Assembly (NCBI GenBank): GCA_021325255.1
Contig: JAJPHP010000006.1
Location: 46,436 to 110,435, forward strand
DNA length: 64,000 nt
Source of the DNA: Nitrososphaerota archaeon
GTDB taxonomy: Archaea > Thermoproteota > Nitrososphaeria > Nitrososphaerales > CADDZS01
Reading direction: 5' to 3'
Shown here piece after piece: positions 36,429 to 44,781 of this stretch (position 1 is the stretch's first letter; each line of letters opens with the position of its first letter). The position numbers were made by a program, and so were the translations under genes. The notes under the pieces are model-generated. The model saw only the letters and a program-made list of their open reading frames with translations. It did not search any database and was not told where the DNA came from.

Positions 36429-37391
36429 TTGGCAAAGAGACAAGATGAAAAAAAGGAAGCAATTCTCTTGATGGCCTACGGTAGCCCGGATAGAGATGAG
36501 GACGTGGAAGCATATTACACTCACATCAGGGGAGGAAGGAAACCCACTCCATCTGAGCTCGAAAACCTCCTTGCGAGATACCGCATGATAGGCGGCCGCT
36601 CACCCCTCCTTGGCATAACACAGTCGACAGCGAGGAAACTCGAGCAAAAACTCGGGGAACGCGGCAACGACATCAGAGTCTACGCTGGCATGAAGCACTG
36701 GCACCCATTCATCGCCGAGGCATTCGAGCAAATTTCCCGCGACGGGATAACCTCACTGACCGCAATTGCCCTTGCTCCTCACTACTCAAAGATGAGTATT
36801 GGTAGCTATCAGGAGGCCGTCTCGAAGGCAAATTCCGAGCACGGCGGGAAAGTGGAGCTGACCTTCGTAAACGAGTGGCACCTCAACCGCGTCTTCATAG
36901 AGATATGGAAGAAAAGAATCGAACAAGCTCTAAATGACAAGTTTGCCGGACAGGATCGCGACAAAATCTTCTTCCTCTTTACCGCTCACTCTCTGCCTGA
37001 GAGGATTCTCACCTGGAAGGACCCATACAAGGATCAGCTGCTGGAAACTGCCGACAGGCTAGCCAGTGAGCTCGGCCTCACGAGTGAGCAGCACTCGTTT
37101 GCTTTCCAGAGTGCGGGCCACACCTCCGAGCCATGGCTTGGCCCGGACATACTTGATAAGCTGAAAGACATTAGAGCAAACAACTGGAGTCGCGTTCTGA
37201 TAATTCCAATCGGGTTTGTATCAGATCATCTTGAGATACTCTACGACATCGACGTGGAAGCGAGGGAGCTCGCCAAGGAAGGAGACATTCAGTTAGAGCG
37301 TACAGAATCATTCAATGACTCGGATGATTTCATCAAGATCCTCTACTCGGTGTGGTCACAGAGCAACAACAAGAAGAAGAAGGAAAAATAA
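36429..37391 (+). CDS. hemH: Ferrochelatase, coproporphyrin type (CpfC-like)
   Basis: A 320-residue chelatase. It closely follows the Bacillus/actinobacterial coproporphyrin ferrochelatase pattern: ILLMAYGSP near the start with Tyr17, then YYTHIRGGRKPTPSEL, IGGRSPLLGITQ, LAPHYSKMSIGSYQ, catalytic His187 in FTAHSLPERI, then WLGPDILD and Glu269 in IGFVSDHLEILYDIDVE. No C-terminal iron-sulfur cluster cysteines are present. Insertion of Fe(II) into coproporphyrin III would give coproheme, the substrate of the hemQ product. The start is a TTG at 36429, after a purine-rich GGGAGAGATAGG. It is the last gene of the haem set. Confidence 0.94.
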   Translation: MAKRQDEKKEAILLMAYGSPDRDEDVEAYYTHIRGGRKPTPSELENLLARYRMIGGRSPLLGITQSTARKLEQKLGERGNDIRVYAGMKHWHPFIAEAFEQISRDGITSLTAIALAPHYSKMSIGSYQEAVSKANSEHGGKVELTFVNEWHLNRVFIEIWKKRIEQALNDKFAGQDRDKIFFLFTAHSLPERILTWKDPYKDQLLETADRLASELGLTSEQHSFAFQSAGHTSEPWLGPDILDKLKDIRANNWSRVLIIPIGFVSDHLEILYDIDVEARELAKEGDIQLERTESFNDSDDFIKILYSVWSQSNNKKKKEK

Positions 37392-37508
37392 AGCTGCAGT
37401 ATTACACGCGGAGAGAAGAGGTGGCGGGGAAGAGTCCGCAGTCTCCTCCACCTGCGACTTTTTGAAATCAGTCATGCGAAGGCTTGGAGTCGCGCTTAGG
37501 CAAGAAAC

Positions 37509-37838
37509 CTAGAGTATCGTGGCGCTTTGAGCTCCGCCGCCTTCTCCGGCCGACGGAACCGCGCTGGGTTGTGCCTGAAATGATGCCGAGGGCAGCCAGC
37601 CCCCGAACAGAGCCATCGTTGCCAGGGCAAGAATTGCAATGCCAGCGACCGCAACCGCAAGTCTGGGAGCCAGCTGCTTCTGTCGATGGTCTTCATACCC
37701 ATTGCTTTTGAGTGAGCCGCAATTTGTGCATTCCAAAAACACGATCTCACCTTCTGGCGAGAGCAGGCCGTAGTGCTCGGTCTTGCGTTTGCAATTATCG
37801 CAGCGTAGTTTCGTGGTAAAACTCGTATCTATGATCAA
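37509..37838 (-). CDS. Zinc-ribbon protein with one transmembrane segment
   Basis: A small membrane protein. A zinc ribbon comes first (KLRCDNCKRKTEHYGL, then VFLECTNCGSLKS: two CxxC pairs). A single TM helix (LAVAVAGIAILALATMAL) and a Ser/Pro/Gly-rich tail follow. The open frame reaches 37907, overlapping the neighbouring gene by 49 bp; I choose the TTG at 37838, giving about 109 residues. The ribbon should be cytoplasmic. Function is unknown. Confidence 0.6.
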   Translation of the reverse strand: MIIDTSFTTKLRCDNCKRKTEHYGLLSPEGEIVFLECTNCGSLKSNGYEDHRQKQLAPRLAVAVAGIAILALATMALFGGWLPSASFQAQPSAVPSAGEGGGAQSATIL

Positions 37839-37858
37839 ACTTTTTTCTCTCCACCAAG

Positions 37859-38158
37859 TTACTGTGACGGATTTGGGGTGCGAGGTTCCTCGCCTGGACC
37901 CTTCCAACTTTCTTCCTGAACTTCAACGCCAAAGTGTTCTGGCGCTCTCTCTATGTTTGCAAGTGCTAGACCGCGATCTTCATCTGAAACGTCTTCGACC
38001 TGATCAAACCTTGCGAGCGCGTTCCATACATGAGTCGCGTCGGTCAGAGGCTCCCTCCTTTGCTTTGGAAATGCGAAAGCACTATCGGTCAGCTCTTCTC
38101 TATTTTCCGGTCTTCTCCCCGTGTCCAGGTTGAGTGGCCTCCATTTTGGTTCTACCAA
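37859..38158 (-). CDS. Small conserved protein, DUF6582-like
   Basis: A 99-residue hydrophilic protein with a well-known block: LTDSAFAFPKQRREPLTDA, then THVWNALARFDQVEDVSDED and EHFGVEVQEESW. I associate this with a family of small proteins in bacteria and archaea (DUF6582) without known biochemical function. The start is a TTG at 38158. It is followed on the same strand by the zinc-ribbon membrane protein. An 8-bp inverted repeat lies 22-44 bp upstream. Confidence 0.75.
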   Translation of the reverse strand: MVEPKWRPLNLDTGRRPENREELTDSAFAFPKQRREPLTDATHVWNALARFDQVEDVSDEDRGLALANIERAPEHFGVEVQEESWKGPGEEPRTPNPSQ

Positions 38159-38179
38159 TCCTCAGACAATACAACCTCT

Positions 38180-38202
38180 CGTAGTAGTATGCGACACTAC
38201 TA
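38180..38202. promoter_or_regulatory. Inverted repeat in the promoter of the DUF6582-like gene
   Basis: GTAGTAGT (38180-38187) and ACTACTAC (38195-38202) form a perfect 8-bp inverted repeat with 7-bp spacer. It lies where the TATA/transcription-start region of the minus-strand gene at 38158 should be, so it may be an operator. Confidence 0.4.
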
Positions 38203-38393
38203 CATATCAAATTGCGTATGGAAAAAGACTAGAAGAAAAAACTAGAAGACTCCGATCGGCAACCACCGCTTAGGCTCTTCGCGTTTCCGTACTCACTAGA
38301 CAGTCTCAGGCAGGCTTGCAAATGACCCGCAAAGTCTCCGAAAGCCTAATGTTCCAAAGTCATTTGCTTACACCTTTTGTCTGAGGATTAGAG

Positions 38394-38579
38394 ATGCCAA
38401 AATTTGCTTGCCCGCAGTGCGAAGAGACTTCCGATGACGAAAACACTCTAGCAAAACATGGAATCAGTGAGCACGGAACTACAGGAGTGCGCCCCAAATT
38501 CTATCCGGTTGGCGAGAAGCGGGAAGAAGAAGAGAAGAAGAACAACGTGCTGAAGAAGACAAAGCAGCAACAGCAGTAA
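38394..38579 (+). CDS. Small C2H2-type zinc-finger protein
   Basis: A 61-residue protein. One classical finger occupies the N-terminus: FACPQCEETSDDENTLAKHG and then ISEHG, giving C-x2-C and H-x4-H ligands. A Lys/Glu/Gln-rich tail follows (KREEEEKKNN). Single-finger proteins of this size are frequent in Thaumarchaeota and are thought to bind nucleic acid or protein. The start is an ATG at 38394. No operon partner is evident. Confidence 0.7.
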   Translation: MPKFACPQCEETSDDENTLAKHGISEHGTTGVRPKFYPVGEKREEEEKKNNVLKKTKQQQQ

Positions 38580-38869
38580 CCTGAATCTAAGTAATGATGG
38601 TCCAGAACTTTCCAGTTTTACCTTTCAACTTGGATAGAAAAAAGCGGAGCTCGAATCAGAGATTGCCATATACCAGATTTTTAACATGGCTACGTCTCCA
38701 AATCTTCGAACTATCTCTGGGGCCTCGAGAAAGATCTGCAGTTTACCTCTCGGTTAATCTAATGGCGAGGGTGCTCTCTTCCAATCGCGTCTCCCTCGCA
38801 AAAAGAGTTAACTAACAATTCACGCAAGCGCCAAACCCAAAGGGGCAGCAGGCTGGCGCATCCACGCTT
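38580..38869. other. Intergenic; one unconvincing ORF
   Basis: About 290 bp. A 73-codon plus-strand frame (38594-38815) has no recognisable feature and an unusual composition. An ATTTTTAACATGG patch around 38680 could be a promoter element for the ATPase gene. Confidence 0.35.
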
Positions 38870-39544
38870 TTGGTCTCGACAGGGCTTGAGCAACTTGACA
38901 CCGTACTAGGTGGTGGCGGCTACCCAGAGCGATCCTCAATCTTGGTCGCGGGACCGCCGGGCGTCGGAAAGGAAGCCCTAGGCTACTGGTTTATCAGATC
39001 CGGACTTCTCGCCGGTGATTTCTGCCTCTACGTGACCCATCTCGCAGTGTCGGAAGTTCTCGAAGACATGAGAGCATTCCGAATTTCAATGGACAAACTT
39101 CCGACGTGGATTGCAACTGAAGGTAGTGAAGTCAAGTGCGACATAAGCGACCTGACCTCTCTCTCGACTAGGATAAAGGAGGCGGTGCGCACGAACGCCG
39201 GAGAGGGTAAGAGAGTCCGCGTTGTGACAGATATTTTATCCTCTCTCCTGATGCTCAATTCGGCGGATACAATCTACCGCTTTTTCACTCAGTTGTTGGC
39301 CGGTTCAAAGCAGAGCAACGCCGTATTCCTTGCCACGATTGAAGAAGGGATGCACCAGCCTCAGGTTCTAGCTGCGATGGAGCAGCTCTTTGATGGAGTA
39401 CTTGAGTTAAGGTTGTATGAGGAGGGTCCGCGTGTCGACCCGCTTTTTCGCGTGAGAAAGATGCGCGGGACGGTGCCACGCCCTAACTACTTTCGGTACG
39501 AGTTTTCAAAGGGGAAAATGGAGATAAGCGCCTATGCCAAGTGA
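38870..39544 (+). CDS. KaiC/RecA-superfamily ATPase-like protein with altered Walker A
   Basis: A 224-residue protein. It begins STGLEQLDTVLGGGGYPERS and has the P-loop ILVAGPPGVGKEALGYWFI (residues about 24-42). The usual Thr/Ser after the P-loop Lys is Glu35 here, so Mg-ATP binding may be impaired. FCLYVTHLAVSEVLEDM and VRVVTDILSSLLML (Walker-B-like strand) follow. The start is a TTG at 38870; no other start is available before the upstream stop. Its end overlaps the next gene's ATG by 11 bp, so it is probably a signalling or scaffold partner of that membrane protein (inference). Confidence 0.78.
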   Translation: MVSTGLEQLDTVLGGGGYPERSSILVAGPPGVGKEALGYWFIRSGLLAGDFCLYVTHLAVSEVLEDMRAFRISMDKLPTWIATEGSEVKCDISDLTSLSTRIKEAVRTNAGEGKRVRVVTDILSSLLMLNSADTIYRFFTQLLAGSKQSNAVFLATIEEGMHQPQVLAAMEQLFDGVLELRLYEEGPRVDPLFRVRKMRGTVPRPNYFRYEFSKGKMEISAYAK

Positions 39545-40283
39545 CTATTCAATACTTGTCTTCACCATACTTCTTTACGCACTAGGGGCCGTTGTCGTAG
39601 CACTCTACGCCTACGGTGCGGTGTGGGCGTTTAGGATTAGGAATGCCCTAATGACTCCCCTTTACAGGAGTCGCGCCCAGTGGGTTGGAGTTGTCGCCGT
39701 ATTCTTTGCCATCCTAGTATCCTCAAACCTTCTCATCCGCCTCACGGCACCTGGAGACTTTTACTTGAGCTTCCTAGAGTATTGCATAGTTGATGTTGCA
39801 GGGATTGTGACGCTCGCGTGGATTGACACAACGATGAAAATGGCGCGGCGGTTAGATCCGTTGAATCGGAACACGTTCAAGTGGAGACAGCTCAGGATAC
39901 TGATATGGTTCTTCACTTTTGTGACGACTTTTGGAAGTCTCTTTTCAGTCGTGTGGTTTAGGGCTAACTTCTTCTCTCCGGCTGGAACGGCTGGAAATTT
40001 TGTGAGCGGATCATTTGGCTGGGTCCTGCTTGGTTTCTTTGCACTTGTATTAAGCTACAGACGTTCGAGAGATCCAATCCTTAAAGAGCACCTCAAGTGG
40101 TTCGGATTATTTCTGTTCGTCTTGTTCATTGTCGATACAGTCTTGTCCAGAGAGATTGACGCATTCAGGATAGCAGGCGAAGTGCTCCTAGCCGTGGACG
40201 CATACTTCCTTTACCGAGGTGTAAAATCGCTAGCCCCACTGAGCAGGGTTCCTCTCGAACGGAGCGTGGAACCGCCGGGCTGA
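39534..40283 (+). CDS. Polytopic membrane protein coupled to the KaiC-like ATPase
   Basis: A 249-residue membrane protein with about seven hydrophobic segments (around residues 8-30, 47-67, 80-96, 122-142, 158-176, 188-205, 215-230). A conserved-looking cytoplasmic loop MKMARRLDPLNRNTFKWRQ joins TM3 and TM4. The layout resembles 7-TM sensory modules but I recognise no named family. Its ATG overlaps the last codons of the KaiC-like gene, indicating translational coupling and perhaps a receptor/ATPase pair. Confidence 0.68.
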   Translation: MPSDYSILVFTILLYALGAVVVALYAYGAVWAFRIRNALMTPLYRSRAQWVGVVAVFFAILVSSNLLIRLTAPGDFYLSFLEYCIVDVAGIVTLAWIDTTMKMARRLDPLNRNTFKWRQLRILIWFFTFVTTFGSLFSVVWFRANFFSPAGTAGNFVSGSFGWVLLGFFALVLSYRRSRDPILKEHLKWFGLFLFVLFIVDTVLSREIDAFRIAGEVLLAVDAYFLYRGVKSLAPLSRVPLERSVEPPG

Positions 40284-40373
40284 AACCGGTGGTCGTATTC
40301 CTGTAACTGTTATCTAGATCTTCTAGTATTCACCATTTTTCAAAACGTTTCATCACTGCTTTTCTCTCTCTGT

Positions 40374-41099
40374 GTGTTTTATCCCAACCTGTCCTCCACA
40401 AGTACTTCAAAGCGTTCTGGGCAGTTTTCTGCCGAGGAGAATTTTCGCGACCTTTCACTGAAGAATCGACCTTACGTCATCCTGAGCGCGGCATTGAGCG
40501 CAGACGGCAAGATCGCGGCAAAGGATGGATCATCAAAACTGTCTTCGGAGAGTGATCTGAAAGACCTTCACGAACTTCGGGCAGCTATGGATGCCCTAAT
40601 GGTGGGTGTCAACACTGTCATTGTTGACGATCCTCTCCTTACCAACAGATCAGGTAAGGGCAGGTCTCCAATCCGGGTCGTCGTGGACAGCAGGCTCCGC
40701 ATTCCTCTCGGCTCAAGGGTACTGCAAGATTTCTCAAGGCATCCCACACTCGTTTCATGCTGCTCTTCTGCATCTCATGAAAAGATATCAGAGCTCAAGT
40801 AAATCAGCGCCCGAGTTCTTGTGGTCGATGGAGACGGCGGGCAGGTAGAACTGGTTCCTCTACTTCGCATCCTGAGGAAACAGGAGGGCGTTGAAAGATT
40901 GCTCCTCGAAGGAGGGGGCGAGCTTAACTGGAGCATGCTTTCGCGAGGCCTAGTAGACGAAGTGAAACTGACTATCGCACCAGTCATCGTTGGAGGCGAA
41001 GGGTTTCGTAGCATCTCTGATTCGTTGTGCCTGAAACTAATTGACTACAAAATAAGGTCAGAGACAGGCGAAGTCGTATTGCGTTACGGGGTGATTTAG
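40374..41099 (+). pseudogene. RibD-type diaminopyrimidine reductase interrupted by a stop codon
   Basis: The first part (40374-40802) has PYVILSAALSADGKIAAKDG, MDALMVGVNTVIVDDPLL, and SPIRVVVDSRLRIP, the NADPH-dependent reductase fold of RibD/ArfC. It stops at TAA 40800-40802 after KISELK. The same frame then continues ISARVLVVDGDGGQVELV, GVERLLLEGGGELNWSMLSR and VDEVKLTIAPVIVGGEGFRS to TAG 41097-41099. No bases are missing: a single sense codon, perhaps GAA or AAA, has become TAA. The intact protein would be about 240 residues and would reduce the ribosyl group of a diaminopyrimidinone phosphate, as in riboflavin synthesis. It lies 3 bp before the glycosyltransferase. Confidence 0.85.
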
Positions 41100-41102
41100 A
41101 GT

Positions 41103-42329
41103 TTGGAACTTGACTCGTCTTCAACAATTCACAGTTCAAAGAGGCACGGGAACAGTGCCGACAGAACAAACGCAAGGAAGAAGTTAGCATTCCTCATCTG
41201 CGGGTCGCTTGATTCTCTCACGGGAGGCTACATCTACGACAAGAAGATGGTCGAGTACCTGAGGGACGTGCGAGGATACGATGTCGACGTTCTTTCCATC
41301 CCCCTAGGCACTTCGAGATGGTTTTCGATCTTCAGGGACGTGTGGTCGGCCATACGGCTGCTCAGGCGAAACTGTGATCTGATAGTAGAGGACGGAATGA
41401 TATACAGGTCGGTCGCAATCGTGAACTCGCTTCTTTGCAGACGCACTCCACTCCTTGGAATAATCCACATGATAGATTGGCGCGCGTGCAGGTCCAACAT
41501 GTCGGCGCGAATCTCTAGGGTGCTTGAAAGGAGGATGATTTCACCACTCTCCTGCATCGTCGTGAACAGCAAGGACACGCGCGCGCAGGTTAGGTCGCTT
41601 CTCGGGCCCGCCACCAGAGGCGACCAAATGTTGAGTCTGATTTATCCGGGGTATGATAGTCCAACCACCTTTTCCGACAACAAAGATGATCAGGCTTTTC
41701 AAGGACAAGCCGCATCAAGAACTGGATACTCCCAAGCAGAAGAGGATGATTCTTCCCAGGTTAGAATTCTCTACGCGGGGCAAATAATTCCGCGCAAGGG
41801 GCTTCACCTTCTCATTGAAGCGCTCGCAATGCTCAGCTCGGACAACTGGACGCTTTACGTCGCTGGGGATGACGCGTGCGACCCTGCGTATACGCGGAAC
41901 ATGATAGAGCTCATCAAGAGATATCGGCTATCGGACCGAATTAGGATGATGGGCGAAGTCGACAGAAGTAAGATGAGGCATCTCATGGCTTCCTCGGATG
42001 TCTTCGTGCTCCCAACAATGTATGAGGCCTTTGGCATGTCCATCCTCGAAGCTCAGGCACTTGGTGTTCCAGCCGTGGCTTTCAGCGTGGGAGGAGTGAA
42101 GGAAGTGATAACCGATGGAGTGACAGGCGTGCTCATCCCTCCTTTCGACGTCGAGGAGTTGTCAAGCGCTCTAAACAGACTACTCTGCGATTCCTCATAC
42201 AGGCGCCAGCTCGCAACGTCTGCCCTAAAGCTCAAGACAAAAGAATTTTCAAGCTGGGAAGAGTGTTGCGAGCGCTTTGCCTCTTGCGTGGATCACATCC
42301 AGTCCTTGAAGGAAGCAAAGCCGGACTGA
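41103..42329 (+). CDS. GT4-family glycosyltransferase
   Basis: A 408-residue GT-B glycosyltransferase, starting at TTG 41103 only 3 bp after the reductase. LAFLICGSLDSLTGGYIYDK (about residues 28-47) is the N-terminal GG-x-x-YD loop; the C-terminal donor domain has RILYAGQIIPRKGLHLLIEA, ADVFVLPTMYEAFGMSILEA-like sequence (SDVFVLPTMYEAFGMS), ALGVPAVAFSVGGVKEVI and TGVLIPPFDVEELSSAL. All key elements are intact. Position in the reductase/PTPS/cyclohydrolase cluster suggests the acceptor is a pteridine- or pyrimidine-type molecule rather than a surface glycan (inference). Confidence 0.87.
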   Translation: MELDSSSTIHSSKRHGNSADRTNARKKLAFLICGSLDSLTGGYIYDKKMVEYLRDVRGYDVDVLSIPLGTSRWFSIFRDVWSAIRLLRRNCDLIVEDGMIYRSVAIVNSLLCRRTPLLGIIHMIDWRACRSNMSARISRVLERRMISPLSCIVVNSKDTRAQVRSLLGPATRGDQMLSLIYPGYDSPTTFSDNKDDQAFQGQAASRTGYSQAEEDDSSQVRILYAGQIIPRKGLHLLIEALAMLSSDNWTLYVAGDDACDPAYTRNMIELIKRYRLSDRIRMMGEVDRSKMRHLMASSDVFVLPTMYEAFGMSILEAQALGVPAVAFSVGGVKEVITDGVTGVLIPPFDVEELSSALNRLLCDSSYRRQLATSALKLKTKEFSSWEECCERFASCVDHIQSLKEAKPD

Positions 42330-42683
42330 TTTTCCCAGACGGTCACCTTGAGGTACTCCACACTTCCTTCGACCTCCTTCAGCGGTCGAAAGACCTGCGA
42401 GAAGATGAACCTGGCCATCTGCTCTGCCGTGGTATTGACTCCAGCGAGTTCCTCTACGTCGTCGAGCACTTTAGTGCAGTTTGCGCATCACCTGGCCTAG
42501 TGCCTCCTTCACCTTGACAATGTCGCAAAGCGTCCCGTCTCTTTCCGAAAGACTGCTCCCGCCTACCACGACTTCCACTCTGTAGGTGTGGCCGTGGAGG
42601 TTCGTAGCCGGCCCAAAGTTCCCCTTGAGTCGGTGCGCGCTCTCGAAACTGTCAACGACTCCGACTTCGTAGCTCAAGTACAA
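42294..42683 (-). pseudogene. PTPS/QueD-family protein interrupted by a frameshift
   Basis: On the minus strand the N-terminal part (to 42471) has VVDSFESAHRLKGNFGPATN, then LHGHTYRVEVVVG, giving the zinc-binding His and HGH of 6-pyruvoyl/6-carboxytetrahydropterin synthases. It stops after VMRKLH. A shift of frame restores KVLDDVEELAGVNTTAEQMA, RFIFSQVFRPLKEV, and VTVWENQSGFASFKDWM with the late Glu, ending TGA 42294-42296. A +1 or -2 shift near 42470-42475 explains it. The usual catalytic Cys before HGH is absent (PATN instead), as I recall for a variant actinobacterial subgroup. It overlaps the dehydrogenase upstream by 10 bp. Confidence 0.82.
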
Positions 42684-43761
42684 TCGAGGATCACCTGAAG
42701 GGTTTCGTCGGGTCTCGAGGAAATTTTCCTGTTCGCGTCTGCGGCACTTTCAAACGAGACAACATCTGTAATCAGCGAAGAGACGGGAATTTCCTTAAGG
42801 AGAGAAAGCGCGAGACCAAGGCGCCTTTGCTTGTCCCACCTGCCAGTCAGGGCGGGATTGATGTGCGAGACCTGAGAACTAACTATCCTCACCCTGTTTC
42901 TGTGGAAGGTCCGACCTAGGTTGAGCACCGCCTCCTTCTCTCCATACCACGAGCCCACGACAATCCTCGACTCTCTTCCGGTAAGATAAATAGCCTGTTG
43001 GAGAGCATTAGGCGATCCGCTCACCTCAATTATCAGGTCGGGCCTTCCATCCACTGTGTCAGCTTAGCTCTCAAGAAGCAAGTCCCGTGCATCTTCTTGT
43101 GAAGATGGAGAAGGAAAAGTCGCATGGGCTCCCATCTGTTCCTCCGCGATTTTTCGTCTCGAAGCGATTGGATCTACGCCGAGGACACGCCGCACCCCCG
43201 TCTTTCTTTTCAGCAATCCAGTAACTAGGAGACCGACGACGCCAAGGCCAAAGACCGCGACTGTCTCCCCGAGCCTTGCTTCAGAGTCATGCACAATTCC
43301 AACTGCTGTCTCCATGTTGGCTAGAAAGACTGCGAGACGAGCTCGATTTCCTTCGGAATCAAAGTGCACAAAGATTCCTTTGCTGTGAACAGAGTTTCGT
43401 GCGGGTGGAAGGTAAACACAACATCTCCTACTTTTCTCTCCTTGCAGGCCGGGCCAACCTCGACGACTTGTCCGACGTTGCAGTATCCGTACTTCACGGG
43501 ATACCTGATGAGAGAATCACCGTGATTGTCTCCCCAGTTATCTAGAACAACGTTCTGAGGGACTCTTCCCCGATAGAGGAGCATCTCCGTCCCTGCGCTT
43601 ATTCCAGAACATATAGATCTGATCTTCACCTCATCCTCGCAAAGCTTCGAGGAAAGCGCCTCTGCCTCTTCTATGGGAGACGGTATTTCCCATTCATCGA
43701 TTATCTCCACGGTATTTGGAGCAGTGAACCAGATCGCCCGCGCAACGGCATCCTTTCTCAA
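42674..43761 (-). pseudogene. BchC-like MDR dehydrogenase broken by a frameshift and a stop
   Basis: Three pieces on the minus strand. Piece 1 (43761-43321): AIWFTAPNTVEIIDEW, CSGISAGTEMLLYRGRVPQ, YPVKYGYCNVGQVVEVG. Piece 2 (43369-43064): AVFLANMETAVGIVHDSE, then GETVAVFGLGVVGLLVTGL (Rossmann). Piece 3 (43054-42674): GRPDLIIEVSGSPNALQ, SRIVVGSWYGEKEAVLNL, RVRIVSSQVSHINPALTG. Pieces 1 and 2 would join if one G were restored near 43340 (ELVS-AVFLANM). Pieces 2 and 3 share a frame and are split by TAA 43064-43066. The intact product would be about 360 residues of the zinc-type dehydrogenase family related to BchC. It would be divergent from the cyclohydrolase by 51 bp. Confidence 0.85.
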
Positions 43762-43812
43762 GAGTGCTCGTTCAGCACGACTTTATCGGTAGTATGGACA
43801 CTATCAAGCTCT

Positions 43813-44685
43813 ATGGAGCTTTTACCTAGCGGAGCAGCAATCTCTTCACGCGATTTCGCTACAGAACTAGTAGAGTCTGGCAAGCTCGTCTACATCGACT
43901 CAGGAGATACTGGTGCCAAGTATCTCGCACTGCTCGGGCCGATCTCTCTGCCGGTAATGATCGGGGGCCGGGGAAGGACCTCGTTCCTGTGGTACATCTT
44001 CAGCAGGTTTTCCAGAAATGACGCATCATGCTTCACCTCTGAAAACCCGGTCAACTCCATCCTCACCTATGGCTTGTCGGCGCTCAAGAAGAACGATGCA
44101 TTGAAAGACGAGAAGGCGCTCCCCCTGATTAGGTTACACTCAGGATGCCACACCGGAGACATACTCGGTTCGATGCGCTGCGACTGCGGCCCGCAGTTTC
44201 ACGAGGCTTTGAGGAGGATTGTGGAAAACAGGTGCGGCGCGCTGGTCTACATTGCTTCGCACGAAGGGAGAGGGATAGGTCTGTGGGCAAAGGCGCTCAC
44301 ATACCTTCTCCAGGATAGGGGATACGACACCTATGTTGCGAACGAGGTGCTCGGATTTCCCACTGACGCGAGGACGTATGGTGACGCGCTGGCTGCCCTG
44401 AGACACTTACTCCCTGAGGGAAGAAGAGAAGTCAGACTACTGTCAAACAATCCGGCGAAGAGGGCAGAGCTCGAATCGGGTGGATTCAAGGTTGTAGAGA
44501 TGCGCAAGCTCGTGGTCGGTGTGAGCAACTACAACGTGAACTATCTCGCTTCAAAAAGTAGAAGGGGGCACAACATCTCCTCCACTGACCTGGGCGCCGC
44601 TGTGAGCAGTGCGGGCTTACCCTTTATGCAAACCGGGGAAGTGCATACACGCACTTTACAAGGGCAGCAAAAAGGGGAAGAATAG
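43813..44685 (+). CDS. ribA: GTP cyclohydrolase II
   Basis: A 290-residue enzyme opening the imidazole ring of GTP. The zinc ligands are Cys112, Cys123 and Cys125 in LHSGCHTGDILGSMRCDCGPQ; the catalytic loop is YIASHEGRGIGLWAK (about residues 146-160); LLSNNPAKRAELESGGFKV is the nucleotide-binding end. The first 100 residues are an extension not found in short RibA proteins. Archaea usually start riboflavin with GTP cyclohydrolase III (ArfA), so a bacterial-type enzyme here supports a special cluster. The gene is intact and starts with ATG at 43813. The product is a 2,5-diamino-6-ribosylaminopyrimidinone phosphate if it acts as RibA does. Confidence 0.88.
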   Translation: MELLPSGAAISSRDFATELVESGKLVYIDSGDTGAKYLALLGPISLPVMIGGRGRTSFLWYIFSRFSRNDASCFTSENPVNSILTYGLSALKKNDALKDEKALPLIRLHSGCHTGDILGSMRCDCGPQFHEALRRIVENRCGALVYIASHEGRGIGLWAKALTYLLQDRGYDTYVANEVLGFPTDARTYGDALAALRHLLPEGRREVRLLSNNPAKRAELESGGFKVVEMRKLVVGVSNYNVNYLASKSRRGHNISSTDLGAAVSSAGLPFMQTGEVHTRTLQGQQKGEE

Positions 44686-44781
44686 CAAGGAGAAAAGCGC
44701 AGAAGACGAAAGCGCCTAAGGAAATAAGAACAACGACTGCTACGATGATTAGATAGATTAGCGGCGGTCTTGAATTAATAC

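Noticed and set aside
38594..38815. 73-codon plus-strand ORF before the KaiC-like gene
   Set aside because: No motif, and it spans a probable promoter element.
40800..43066. Stop-codon recoding as an explanation for the in-frame TAA codons
   Set aside because: TAA terminates intact genes in the same window (for example hemH), and adjacent genes also carry frameshifts, which recoding cannot explain.
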